A stretch of DNA of 64,000 nucleotides, taken from the NCBI GenBank assembly GCA_963658695.1, contig CAVKRN010000001.1, positions 1-64,000 of the forward strand. Direction: 5' to 3'. The first letter of the stretch is position 1, and the number at the start of each line of letters is the position of its first letter. Positions 26,910-35,505 of the stretch are shown piece after piece. This DNA comes from CAG-791 sp963658695 (GTDB taxonomy: Bacteria; Bacillota; Clostridia; Lachnospirales; Lachnospiraceae). The notes below the pieces were generated by a model. It was not told the DNA's origin, did no database searches, and saw only the letters and a list, made by a program, of their open reading frames with translations. The position numbers and the translations under genes are program-made.

Positions 26910-27911
26910 ATGTGGAACTTTTTACTTGCTTTTATTCCAAGAGCGGTGGTGCAGGGGATTCCCCTTCTGTACGGCTGTACCGGTGAAATTGTCACGGAGA
27001 AATCCGGCAACTTAAATCTGGGAATCCCGGGCGTTATGTATGTCGGCGGCATCAGCGGTGTTATCGGTGCATTTCTTTATGAGCATGCAACCGGCGGTGC
27101 CGGCAACATGAATCCGGTGCTGGCAATTCTGATTCCCCTTTTGTGCTGCCTGTTGGGATCCTTCCTCATGGGAATGTTGTACTGTTTCCTTACGGTAAGC
27201 CTTCGCGCCAATCAGAATGTAACCGGTCTTGCCATGACAACCTTTGGTGTTGGCTTCGGAAACTTCTTTGGCGGATCCTTGATCAAGCTGGTGGGAAGTG
27301 ATGTACCCTCCATTGCGCTTTCTGCTACCAGCGGCTATTTTCGGACATCCCTGCCGTTTGCGAGTGCATGCGGCGCCTTCGGGAAGCTCTTTCTTTCCTA
27401 TGGATTCCTGGCCTATCTGGCGGTTGTTATTGCGCTGGCGGCAGCTTACGTATTGAATCGCACCCGAGTCGGACTTCATCTTCGTGCCGTGGGCGAAGGC
27501 CCCAGCACCGCAGATGCTGCCGGAATTGATGTTTCCCGCTATAAGTATGCAGCCACCTGCATCGGCTGCATGATCGCCGGTCTTGGCGGTCTGTACTATG
27601 TTATGGACTATGCCTGCGGCGTATGGTCCAACGACGCCTTCGGCGACAGAGGCTGGCTGGCAATTGCGCTGGTTATTTTTACGATGTGGCGTCCGAAGCT
27701 GGCGATCCTGGATTCCTTCCTGTTCGGCGGCCTGTATATTCTCTACCTTTACCTTCCGACCGGAATGGATCACATGGAATACCAGGAGATTTATAAGATG
27801 ATTCCGTACCTGGTAACCCTCGCCGTACTGGTGGTTTCCAGTATGCGCAACAAACGAGAGAATCAGCCGCCGGAAAGCCTTGGAACGGCCTATTTCCGTG
27901 AGAATCGATAA
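26910..27911 (+). CDS. Nucleoside-type ABC importer permease 2
   Basis: A 333-residue partner permease of the NupQ/YufQ type. The opening TGEIVTEKSGNLNLGIPGVMYVGGISG matches the family's conserved N-terminal segment, and GLHLRAVGEGPSTADAAGIDVSRYKY is the usual coupling-loop region. GAGGAGG lies before the ATG. Last gene of the import operon; no T-rich terminator follows at once, but two hairpins lie at 27969-28038 before the next gene. Confidence 0.92.
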   Translation: MWNFLLAFIPRAVVQGIPLLYGCTGEIVTEKSGNLNLGIPGVMYVGGISGVIGAFLYEHATGGAGNMNPVLAILIPLLCCLLGSFLMGMLYCFLTVSLRANQNVTGLAMTTFGVGFGNFFGGSLIKLVGSDVPSIALSATSGYFRTSLPFASACGAFGKLFLSYGFLAYLAVVIALAAAYVLNRTRVGLHLRAVGEGPSTADAAGIDVSRYKYAATCIGCMIAGLGGLYYVMDYACGVWSNDAFGDRGWLAIALVIFTMWRPKLAILDSFLFGGLYILYLYLPTGMDHMEYQEIYKMIPYLVTLAVLVVSSMRNKRENQPPESLGTAYFRENR

Positions 27912-27968
27912 GAGGCGCTTTGCCTGCATGCAGTCATTTTACATTGAAGTGTGGTAGGTGGATCGCAC

Positions 27969-28038
27969 GGATTTGCAAAGAAATTTGCTGCTTCGCAGCG
28001 CAAATCCGGCGGGGAAACCGCTTTCATCAGTGTTTCCC
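27969..28038. promoter_or_regulatory. Two consecutive hairpins in the gap before the MBL-fold gene
   Basis: GGATTTGC (27969) pairs with GCAAATCC (about 28000-28007), and GGGAAAC (28012-28018) pairs with GTTTCCC (28032-28038). A similar ATTTGC/GCAAAT hairpin occurs in the rex leader and a GAAAC/GTTTC hairpin before ftsK. There is no T-run, so a terminator is not claimed. Confidence 0.4.
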
Positions 28039-28063
28039 TAAGCAGATACCAAACAGTAACTAT

Positions 28064-29365
28064 ATGAACACAAAACGATACAACCGTAGAAAAAAGAAAC
28101 ACGCAGGAGTGCGGCAGCTGGCAGTTATACTGGCAGCTGCTGCGTTTTTTTGCTGTATTTATCTGTTACCGGCAAAGACCGGGCAACAAGGCAGCATAAC
28201 GGCATCCGGAGACAGCAAGACCGGGCAAACGTCTTCGGCACAGACAAGCAAGAACTCCGCAAGAAGCAGCACAGACGCAGCGTCCGGAGAAGGACTGACG
28301 GTGACCTTTCTGGATGTCGGACAAGGTGACAGTGCGCTGGTGGTGTGCGACGGGGAGGCGATGCTGGTGGACGGCGGTGAAGCCTCCGAATCTTCCAAGA
28401 TCTACTCCGTTCTTAAAAGCCAAGGCATTACCGGGCTAAAATACATGGTTGCCACCCATCCGCATGCAGACCATGTAGGAGGACTTTCCGGGGCGCTTGG
28501 AACCTCTTCCTGCGAAAAAGTCCTATCACCGGTCAGTGACAGCGATAATTCGTCTTTTCAGAAGCTGGAGAAGACATGCAGTCAAAAAAACATCCCCATC
28601 GAAGTTCCAAAAGAAGGCGATACCTATATGCTCGGCGACGCCACCATTACGATTCTGGGTCCGACGGATGAACTGCCGGATGATCCGAACAATAATTCCC
28701 TGTTTTTCCGATTGGAGTATGGCACGGTTTCCTTCCTGTTCACCGGAGATGCCGAGCAGATGGAGCAGCAGCTTGTGATGCACAATGAATACGATTTGCT
28801 CCGGGCGGATGTTCTGAAGATGCCGCACCATGGCAGCAGCAACGGCGCATCAGAGGCATTCATGAATGCCGTGGATCCGGACTATGCCATTATTTCCTGC
28901 GGATTGGGCAACAGCTACGGACACCCGCATGAAGAAATTATATCCCTCCTGCAAAAACATAAGACAACACTGTACCGCACCGATCTGCAGGGAGATATCG
29001 TATGCACCAGTGACGGAAAGAGCCTGACCTTTACCACTGAAAAGACACCTTCTAAAGACTTGTATGCATCCGGAAATGAGCTGTCTTCCTCTGAAGAGGG
29101 GAATTCCGCTGAGCAGTCTGCTGCAACGGAAAATACCGAGCAGACGACCGGCACAGCCGTGACAGGTGAAGCGGAATCTGACACACAGCGCTCCACGGGA
29201 TCCCAGCAACATACCTACATCGCAAACAAAAACACCGGAAAATTTCATGATCCGTCCTGCTCCAGTGTCGAGAAGATGAAGGAAAGCAATAAGCTGACGA
29301 TTACGGCAACCAGAGAGCAGATGCTCGCAGATGGATATTCGCCCTGCGGCAACTGCAATCCGTAG
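28064..29365 (+). CDS. Exported metallo-beta-lactamase-fold hydrolase (ComEC C-domain-like) with Cys-rich tail
   Basis: A 433-residue protein with an N-terminal membrane anchor or signal (QLAVILAAAAFFCCIYLL), so the catalytic part should be outside. Residues about 80-310 form an MBL fold like the hydrolase part of ComEC: VTFLDVGQGDSALV, THPHADHVGG (HxHxDH near residue 132), FLFTGDAEQMEQQLV and MPHHGSSNG. A low-complexity linker leads to a C-terminal domain YIANKNTGKFHDPSC...CGNCNP with conserved Cys, like the Ada metal-binding-type tail found in secreted Firmicute nucleases. It may be a nuclease or phosphodiesterase acting on extracellular DNA or nucleotides. The start has only a weak ribosome site, so it is less sure. 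Confidence 0.82.
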   Translation: MNTKRYNRRKKKHAGVRQLAVILAAAAFFCCIYLLPAKTGQQGSITASGDSKTGQTSSAQTSKNSARSSTDAASGEGLTVTFLDVGQGDSALVVCDGEAMLVDGGEASESSKIYSVLKSQGITGLKYMVATHPHADHVGGLSGALGTSSCEKVLSPVSDSDNSSFQKLEKTCSQKNIPIEVPKEGDTYMLGDATITILGPTDELPDDPNNNSLFFRLEYGTVSFLFTGDAEQMEQQLVMHNEYDLLRADVLKMPHHGSSNGASEAFMNAVDPDYAIISCGLGNSYGHPHEEIISLLQKHKTTLYRTDLQGDIVCTSDGKSLTFTTEKTPSKDLYASGNELSSSEEGNSAEQSAATENTEQTTGTAVTGEAESDTQRSTGSQQHTYIANKNTGKFHDPSCSSVEKMKESNKLTITATREQMLADGYSPCGNCNP

Positions 29366-29370
29366 TAACG

Positions 29371-29425
29371 GTACAGTTTACTCGCCAACCAAGCGCCAGG
29401 ACCCGTCGCTGGCTGGCGTCTGTAC
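29371..29425. repeat. Family 2 palindromic repeat, copy 4 (full hairpin)
   Basis: GTACAG (29371) pairs with CTGTAC (29420-29425), and CGCCAaCCAaGCG (29383-29395) with CGCtGGcTGGCG (29407-29418), enclosing the CCAGGACCCGT core. It starts six bases after the MBL gene's stop codon. Confidence 0.75.
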
Positions 29426-29462
29426 AGTAACAGTGTGATTTGTAGAAATTCCACAATTTAGC

Positions 29463-29491
29463 TTGTGATATCTCCAACGGTTTGTTAAAAT
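29463..29491 (+). promoter_or_regulatory. Promoter of the EF-G-like gene
   Basis: TTGTGA at 29463-29468 and TAAAAT at 29486-29491 with a 17-base spacer. A leader hairpin ATTGCAG/CTGCAAT at 29510-29532 lies between promoter and start codon. Confidence 0.68.
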
Positions 29492-29560
29492 GTTCCTTGA
29501 GTTTACGAGATTGCAGCAAATCAGCCTGCAATACTCGACAACATACTGGAGGTTAAGCAC

Positions 29561-31657
29561 ATGAAAGTCTATACTACTGACAAAATCCGTAACGTTGTGA
29601 TCCTGGGACATGGCAGCTGCGGCAAGACGACTCTTGTAGAGGCGATGGCATATCTTGGTGGTCTGACGTCCAGACTGGGCAAGGTGGAGGATGGAACGAC
29701 CATCAGCGACTTTACCAAGGAGGAGCAGAAGCGTGAAATTTCCATTCATACTTCGCTGATCCCGATTGAGTGGAATGACTATAAGCTGAATGTGCTGGAT
29801 ACTCCCGGATATTTTGATTTTGTCGGCGAGGTGGAAGAGGCTATTTCGGTGGCGGACGGTGCCATCATTGTGGTGAGTGCCAAGTCCGGCATTGAGGCAG
29901 GTACGGAGAAGGCATGGGACATCTGCGAGAAGTATCATCTGCCCCGCATGTTCTTCGTCACCGACATGGACATTGATGAAGTATCCTATCGCAAGGTAAT
30001 CGAGGATCTCACCGCACTGTACGGCAAGAAGATCGCACCGTTTAATATGCCGATTCGTGAGGAAGGCAAGCTGACCGGTTATGTCAACGTCATCCAGAAA
30101 AAAGCTTTTCACTGGGTGAATAAGGAGGCGGTTCCTGCAGACATTCCGGATTATTCCGAGGAATATCTGGAGCAGTATCACAATACACTGATGGAAGCCG
30201 TTGCCGAGACGTCTGAGGAATTTATGGACCGGTATTTCTCCGGAGAGGAATTCTCAGAAGCGGAGATTCGTGCAGCAGCCCGTCTGTCCATTCAGGACGG
30301 AACCATTGTCCCGGTGGAAATGGGCTCCGGCCTCTATGCACTGGGCGTATATGCAATGATGGATGACATTGTGAAGTACATGCCGGCGGCAGAGTCCCGC
30401 AAGGTCAGTGGTATCAATGTCAAGACCAACGAGATCTTTGAGGCTAATTTCGATGTGCTAAAGTCCAAGAGTGCCTTTGTCTTTAAGACCATCGTAGATC
30501 CTTTCATCGGCCGGTATAGCCTGATCAAGGTCCGCTCCGGTGTCTTCAAGACCGATGATCTTTGCTACAACACTCGTTCGGAAACCGAATTCAAGATTGG
30601 TAAGCTTTACATTCTGCAGGGCAACAAGGCTTCGGAAATTTCTGAGCTTCATGCGGGTGATCTCGGTGCCCTGGCTAAGCAGCAGGGCGTCAATACCGGC
30701 GATACGATTTCCACGAAGGCAACGCCCATCCAGTATACGAAGATGGACATCTCCACTCCCTATACGTATCTTCGATATAAGGCAGTCAACAAGCAGGATA
30801 TCGATAAGATTGCTCAGGCAATGAATAAGCTTGCAGCAGAGGATCCGACCTTTAAGCCGGTGAATGACTCGGCCAACGGTCAGTCTCTGATCTACGGCAT
30901 GGGTGATCTGCATCTGCAGGTGATTCAGTCGGAGCTGAAGGACCAGTACAAGTGTGAGATTACCGTTGAAAAGCCCAAGGTTGCGTTCCGCGAGACCATC
31001 AAGAAGAATTCGGATGTAGAGTACAAGTATAAAAAGCAGACCGGCGGTCACGGACAGTACGGCCACGTAAAGATCCGTTTCTCCCCGTCAGCGGATCCGT
31101 CCGCTCCGTATACCTTTGACGAGGCCGTTGTGGGAGGCGCTGTGCCGAAGAACTATTTCCCGGCCGTTGAGAAGGGCATTGCCGAATCTGTGCAGTCCGG
31201 GCCTCTTGCCGCTTATCCGGTTGTCGGCGTTCATGCAACGCTGTACGATGGCTCCTACCACCCGGTGGATTCGTCGGAGATGGCATTTAAGACCGCAGCC
31301 AAGCAGGCCTTCAAGAAGGGATTCATGGAGGCTGGCCCGGTTCTTCTCGAGCCCATTGTCAGTTTGAAGGTCGTGGTTCCGGATACATATACCGGTGATA
31401 TTATGGGCGATCTCAACAAGAGACGTGCTTCCATCCTCGGCATGACACCGGCTCCCGGCTCCAAGCAGATCATCGAAGCGGACGTTCCGCAGATGGAGCT
31501 GTTTGATTATTCCACGACACTTCGTTCAATGACTGGCGGAAGAGGCGATTACAGCTACGAGTTTGCACGCTATCAGCAGGCTCCGGCAGATATCCAGAGC
31601 AAAGAGGTTGCCGCAAGAGCAGAGAAGGCAGCAGCCGGCTTCTCGGAAGAGAATTGA
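29561..31657 (+). CDS. EF-G-like translational GTPase (EF-G2/FusA paralogue)
   Basis: A 698-residue protein with the full five-domain EF-G layout, including the domain IV-V region (ISLKVVVPDTYTGDIMGDLNKRRASILGM). Two GTPase motifs differ from classical EF-G: G1 is GHGSCGKTT (16-24) instead of AHxDxGKTT, and the G4 position reads TDMD instead of NKMD. The G3 DTPGYFDF is kept. These changes fit the EF-G-like paralogues found beside true FusA in many Firmicutes, whose exact role is unsettled. GGAGG precedes the ATG. It has its own promoter and a terminator. Confidence 0.9.
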   Translation: MKVYTTDKIRNVVILGHGSCGKTTLVEAMAYLGGLTSRLGKVEDGTTISDFTKEEQKREISIHTSLIPIEWNDYKLNVLDTPGYFDFVGEVEEAISVADGAIIVVSAKSGIEAGTEKAWDICEKYHLPRMFFVTDMDIDEVSYRKVIEDLTALYGKKIAPFNMPIREEGKLTGYVNVIQKKAFHWVNKEAVPADIPDYSEEYLEQYHNTLMEAVAETSEEFMDRYFSGEEFSEAEIRAAARLSIQDGTIVPVEMGSGLYALGVYAMMDDIVKYMPAAESRKVSGINVKTNEIFEANFDVLKSKSAFVFKTIVDPFIGRYSLIKVRSGVFKTDDLCYNTRSETEFKIGKLYILQGNKASEISELHAGDLGALAKQQGVNTGDTISTKATPIQYTKMDISTPYTYLRYKAVNKQDIDKIAQAMNKLAAEDPTFKPVNDSANGQSLIYGMGDLHLQVIQSELKDQYKCEITVEKPKVAFRETIKKNSDVEYKYKKQTGGHGQYGHVKIRFSPSADPSAPYTFDEAVVGGAVPKNYFPAVEKGIAESVQSGPLAAYPVVGVHATLYDGSYHPVDSSEMAFKTAAKQAFKKGFMEAGPVLLEPIVSLKVVVPDTYTGDIMGDLNKRRASILGMTPAPGSKQIIEADVPQMELFDYSTTLRSMTGGRGDYSYEFARYQQAPADIQSKEVAARAEKAAAGFSEEN

Positions 31658-31671
31658 TACATCTTTTATGA

Positions 31672-31726
31672 TTGTATACGCAGACAGCAGCAGGGAATTC
31701 ACCTGCTGCTGTTTTAATGTATACAT
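31672..31726. promoter_or_regulatory. Two GTATAC-centred candidate operator sites
   Basis: TTGTATAC at 31672-31679 and the perfect palindrome ATGTATACAT at 31717-31726 flank the EF-G-like gene's terminator. A third related site is at 31830-31847. GntR/FCD regulators often bind TTGTATACAA-like sequences, and one is encoded 1.6 kb downstream. Confidence 0.45.
31685..31715 (+). terminator. Rho-independent terminator of the EF-G-like gene
   Basis: CAGCAGCAGG (31685-31694) and CCTGCTGCTG (31702-31711) form a perfect 10-bp stem followed by TTTT. Confidence 0.88.
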
Positions 31727-31811
31727 GGTTCATAAGAGTTCCCTCACCGGACATTCATCCGCTGCTCTGTTGCTTGGCTTATAGACGCTACAGGAACATC
31801 GCATCTTCTCC

Positions 31812-31847
31812 TTGACGAAGACATAGGTGCTGTATACAATTATACAG
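31812..31847 (+). promoter_or_regulatory. Promoter of the citrate synthase operon with overlapping palindromic operator
   Basis: TTGACG at 31812-31817 and TACAAT at 31835-31840 with a 17-base spacer. The -10 is embedded in CTGTATA-caat-TATACAG (31830-31847), a 7+7 palindrome of the kind bound by GntR-family repressors. Binding there would block RNA polymerase. Confidence 0.7.
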
Positions 31848-31878
31848 ACAAAATACAAATCCAATGGAGGATGCTGAA

Positions 31879-33297
31879 ATGGTTACAGAGCCTTTTGAAA
31901 ATCGACCGGTTTCTATGAACAAAGAGAATCATCTGCTGCAGATCGAAGAGCATATGTACATTCTGGACGACGTTCAGAAACCAAACGTTTTCCGGCAGAT
32001 GTATCCCTATTCGGAGATCCCCAAGATTCCCTTCAACGACCGTACCGTTCCCAAGCATGTTCCGGAGAACATCTGGATCACGGATACGACCTTTCGCGAC
32101 GGGCAGCAGTCCAGAGCCCCCTATACCACCGACCAGATTGTACATATCTACGATGAATTTCACCGACTCGGCGGCCCCAACGGAATGATCAAGGCCTGCG
32201 AGTTTTTCCTTTATAGCAAGCAGGACAGGGATGCTGTCTACAAGTGTATGGAGCGCGGCTATGAATTCCCGCAGATCACCAGCTGGATTCGTGCAAGTCA
32301 TGATGATTTCCGTCTGGTAAAAGATATGGGAATGAAGGAAACCGGTATTCTGGTCTCATGTTCGGACTATCACATCTTCCTGAAGCTGAAGATGACCCGG
32401 CGTCAGGCGATGGAGCATTATCTTTCGGTCATTCGTGACTGTCTGGAACAAGGGGTCAGCCCCCGCTGCCATTTGGAGGACATTACCCGTGCCGACATCT
32501 ACGGGTATGTCGTTCCTTTCTGTCTGGAGCTGATGAAGCTGCAGGAGGAGTATGGCATCCCGATTAAGATTCGCTGCTGCGATACCATGGGATATGGCGT
32601 CAACTACACCGGTGCCGTTATCCCGCGTTCGGTTCCCGGCATCATGTACGCCATCCACGTTCATGCCGGTGTTCCCAGCGAGCAGCTGGAATGGCATGGG
32701 CACAATGATTTTTACAAGGCGGTGGTCAACGCGACGACGGCTTGGCTGTATGGCTGCAGCGGCGTAAACTGCTCACTGTTCGGCATCGGAGAGCGTACCG
32801 GTAATACCCCGACGGAGGCCATGGTCTTTGAGTATGCGCAGCTGCGCGGCGATCTGAACGGAATGGACACCACGGTGATTACCGATCTTGCTGATTACTA
32901 TGAGAAGGAAATCGGATATCACATTCCGGAACGGACACCGTTTGTGGGCCGGAATTTCAATGTGACAAGAGCCGGTATTCATGCAGACGGATTGCTGAAA
33001 AATGAGGAAATTTACAACATTTTTGACACCGGTAAATTCCTGAATCGCCCGCCGATTTCCTCCGTGACCAACACCTCGGGACTGGCCGGCATCGCTCTTT
33101 GGATCAACAATTTTTATCGTCTTTCAGAGGAGAAGCGAGTGGACAAGAAGTCCCGTCTGGTGGAAGGCGTAAAAGCCTGGGTGGATGATCAGTATGCGGC
33201 GGGACGCGTGACGGTCATCACGGATGCGGAGCTGGAGGCAGTCATCGACGATGTTTGCCGGAACGAGGGAATCGCTTCTCCCGGAGAAAATGAATGA
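31879..33297 (+). CDS. Probable (Re)-citrate synthase, isopropylmalate/homocitrate synthase family
   Basis: A 472-residue member of the HMGL-like acyltransferase family: WITDTTFRDGQQSRAP carries the catalytic Arg-Asp and metal Asp, and WHGHNDFYKAVVNA the metal histidines. It lacks the C-terminal LeuA regulatory domain, which argues against leucine synthesis. Proteins of this kind have been shown to be Re-face citrate synthases in clostridia such as C. kluyveri. The NADP isocitrate dehydrogenase two genes downstream supports citrate formation for glutamate synthesis. GGAGG at 31866-31870 is 8 bases from ATG 31879; the earlier ATG at 31864 overlaps that ribosome site. Homocitrate synthase remains the alternative. 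Confidence 0.8.
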   Translation: MVTEPFENRPVSMNKENHLLQIEEHMYILDDVQKPNVFRQMYPYSEIPKIPFNDRTVPKHVPENIWITDTTFRDGQQSRAPYTTDQIVHIYDEFHRLGGPNGMIKACEFFLYSKQDRDAVYKCMERGYEFPQITSWIRASHDDFRLVKDMGMKETGILVSCSDYHIFLKLKMTRRQAMEHYLSVIRDCLEQGVSPRCHLEDITRADIYGYVVPFCLELMKLQEEYGIPIKIRCCDTMGYGVNYTGAVIPRSVPGIMYAIHVHAGVPSEQLEWHGHNDFYKAVVNATTAWLYGCSGVNCSLFGIGERTGNTPTEAMVFEYAQLRGDLNGMDTTVITDLADYYEKEIGYHIPERTPFVGRNFNVTRAGIHADGLLKNEEIYNIFDTGKFLNRPPISSVTNTSGLAGIALWINNFYRLSEEKRVDKKSRLVEGVKAWVDDQYAAGRVTVITDAELEAVIDDVCRNEGIASPGENE

Positions 33298-33335
33298 CAA
33301 GGATCGGCGCGTAGCCGTTCCTGCATGAAGGAGGT

Positions 33336-33352
33336 CCTGTAAAAAAAACAGG
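33336..33352 (+). promoter_or_regulatory. Small hairpin between ribosome site and start of the GntR gene
   Basis: CCTGT-aaaaaaa-ACAGG separates a strong AAGGAGG (33328-33334) from ATG 33363. Unfolded, the spacing is 28 bases; with the hairpin formed it shrinks to about 11. Confidence 0.4.
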
Positions 33353-33362
33353 CATAGTGTGA

Positions 33363-34076
33363 ATGAGTAAGTTTGATGTAAAGCGTGATACCAGCGACCA
33401 GTATTCTCTGCGCGGCAGAGTGTTCCATAAAATACGCGGAGATATCCTGAACGGTAAGTATAAGGAAAACGAAGAGCTGAAGGAGGTTGCCATCGGCCAG
33501 GAGCTGGGAGTATCCCGTACACCGGTCCGGGAAGCGCTTCGGCAGCTGGAGCTGGAGGGACTTGTACAGATTATTCCGAATCGCGGTGCATTTGTGACGG
33601 GCATTCAGGCAAACGATGTGCGGGATATTTATCTGATCCGGGCAAGACTGGAGGGACTTTGTGCCAGATGGGCCTGTGAACACATCACCAAGGAACAGAT
33701 GGATGCGATGGAGGAGAATGTGTATCTGGCGGAGTTTCATGCCAGAAAAGGAAACATGGAGCAGATGACGGAACTGGACAACCAGTTTCACCGGATTTTG
33801 TACGAATCAGGCAATTCCAAAATGTTAGAGCATTTGCTGGTGGATTATCACCAGTACGTGATGCGCATCCGCCGGAAAACGCTTTCCACGCCGGAAAGAG
33901 CCATTGCTTCCAATAAGGAGCACCATGGTATCATGGAGGCCATTAAGGACAACAATCCGGACCTGGCAGAGCGTCTGGCCCATGAGCATATGATCAATGC
34001 CTACGACAACATGGTGAAGAATGGCCTGTTCAACCTGTACAAAACCGACGGCGAAGAAGCAGCCAACCAAGAATAG
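33363..34076 (+). CDS. GntR-family transcriptional regulator, FCD subfamily
   Basis: A 237-residue regulator. The N-terminal winged helix-turn-helix (about 15-82) contains the GntR signature ELGVSRTPVREALRQLELEGLVQIIPNRGAFV. The C-terminal helical FCD domain (about 90-220) carries the metal/ligand histidine pattern (D-x3-H in DNQFHRILYESGN, then HHGIMEAI and HEHM), so it probably senses an organic acid. Set between the citrate synthase and isocitrate dehydrogenase genes, it likely controls this operon through the GTATAC palindromes upstream. The ribosome site is unusually far away, across a small hairpin. Confidence 0.9.
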   Translation: MSKFDVKRDTSDQYSLRGRVFHKIRGDILNGKYKENEELKEVAIGQELGVSRTPVREALRQLELEGLVQIIPNRGAFVTGIQANDVRDIYLIRARLEGLCARWACEHITKEQMDAMEENVYLAEFHARKGNMEQMTELDNQFHRILYESGNSKMLEHLLVDYHQYVMRIRRKTLSTPERAIASNKEHHGIMEAIKDNNPDLAERLAHEHMINAYDNMVKNGLFNLYKTDGEEAANQE

Positions 34077-34115
34077 AATGTTCTGCTGTAGCAGCAGACA
34101 GAAAGAGAGAGCAGC

Positions 34116-35333
34116 ATGAAGAAAATTGCGATGACAACGCCGATTGTTGAGATGGACGGCGATGAAATGACACGCATTGTCTGGCGCATGATCAAGGAGG
34201 ACCTGCTTCTTCCGTACATAGATCTGAAGACAGAGTACTATGATCTTGGGCTCAAGCACCGTGATGAGACCGATGATCAGGTGACGAAGGATGCGGCAGA
34301 GGCGACAAAGGAATACGGCGTTGCCGTCAAGTGTGCGACCATAACGCCCAACCGTGCGCGGCAGGAAGAATACAATCTCAAGAAACTCTACAAAAGTCCC
34401 AATGCTACCATCCGTTCCATGTTGGACGGCACTGTATTTCGCGGTCCGATTCTGGTAAAGGGTATTGACCCCTATGTGCGGACCTGGAAAGCTCCCATTA
34501 TGCTGGCGCGTCATGCCTACGGTGATATTTATAAGAATACCGAGATGAATGTCGGCGGACCTGGAACGGCGGAGCTTGTATTTACCGAGAAGGGAACCGG
34601 AACGGAGCACCGCAGACTGATCCATGAATTCGACGGTCCCGGTATCATTCAGGGCATTCACAATACCGACCGGTCCATTGAGTCCTTTGCAAGAACCTGC
34701 TTTAATTATGCTTATGACAAGAAGATGGATCTTTGGTTCTCCACCAAGGACACCATTTCCAAGACCTATGACGGTAACTTTAAAGAGATCTTTCAGTCGG
34801 TATACGACAATGCGTATAAGGCCAAATTTGAAGCGGCAGGCATCAAGTATTTTTACACACTGATTGATGATGCAGTGGCAAGAGTAATCCGCTCTGAAGG
34901 CGGTTTTGTCTGGGCGCTTAAGAATTACGACGGCGATGTCATGTCGGATATGATGGCGACGGCCTTTGGGTCTCTTGCCATGATGACGTCCACACTGGTG
35001 TCCCCTTCCGGCGTATATGAATACGAGGCGGCTCACGGTACGGTACAGCAGCATTATTACAAGTATCTGAAGGGAGAAAAGGAGTCCACCAATTCCGTAG
35101 CAACGATTTTTGCATGGACCGGTGCCTTGAAGAAGAGAGGGCAGCTGGACCAGCTCCCGGAACTTGTAAAGTTTGCGGATACACTGGAGCAGGCGACGCT
35201 AAAGACCATCGAGGATGGAAAGATGACGGGGGATCTTGCAGCCATTACAACACTGTCTCATGTAGAGAAACTGGATACAGAGGAATTCATCCTCGCCATT
35301 CGAGATACACTGGAAGCGCTGCTGGATCAGTAA
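34116..35333 (+). CDS. icd: NADP-dependent isocitrate dehydrogenase, eukaryote-like type
   Basis: Oxidatively decarboxylates isocitrate to 2-oxoglutarate. At 405 residues, with the opening TPIVEMDGDEMTRIVWRMIKEDLL and NATIRSMLDGTVFRGPI, it belongs to the IDH subfamily that includes eukaryotic NADP enzymes, not the E. coli type. Later motifs IDDAVARVIRSEGGFVWALKNYDGDVMSD and EAAHGTVQQHYY complete the active site. With the upstream citrate synthase it forms the oxidative arm of an incomplete TCA cycle; aconitase is not in the window. A GAAAGAGAGAG ribosome site precedes it. Confidence 0.95.
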   Translation: MKKIAMTTPIVEMDGDEMTRIVWRMIKEDLLLPYIDLKTEYYDLGLKHRDETDDQVTKDAAEATKEYGVAVKCATITPNRARQEEYNLKKLYKSPNATIRSMLDGTVFRGPILVKGIDPYVRTWKAPIMLARHAYGDIYKNTEMNVGGPGTAELVFTEKGTGTEHRRLIHEFDGPGIIQGIHNTDRSIESFARTCFNYAYDKKMDLWFSTKDTISKTYDGNFKEIFQSVYDNAYKAKFEAAGIKYFYTLIDDAVARVIRSEGGFVWALKNYDGDVMSDMMATAFGSLAMMTSTLVSPSGVYEYEAAHGTVQQHYYKYLKGEKESTNSVATIFAWTGALKKRGQLDQLPELVKFADTLEQATLKTIEDGKMTGDLAAITTLSHVEKLDTEEFILAIRDTLEALLDQ

Positions 35334-35381
35334 TGGAAACGTCGGTTAAATCAGCATTCCTTAGCATATAGCACAAAAGTA

Positions 35382-35410
35382 AGGGCCATGGAAACACGTT
35401 CCATGGCCCT
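35382..35410. terminator. Bidirectional terminator between convergent icd and the ABC-F gene
   Basis: AGGGCCATGGAA (35382-35393) pairs perfectly with TTCCATGGCCCT (35399-35410). On the minus strand it is followed by a T-rich stretch (TTACTTTTG). Confidence 0.82.
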
Positions 35411-35505
35411 CTTGCTGCATTTTTCCTGCCAGACAAGCAGGCAGGAAGGGCGGGCACTCCGCCAAAAACCGTCGCTTGGCTTGCAAGTATATTTGTTGCG
35501 GATCA

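Noticed and set aside
31879..33297. 2-isopropylmalate synthase (leuA)
   Set aside because: No C-terminal regulatory domain, no leu genes nearby, and isocitrate dehydrogenase follows in the operon.
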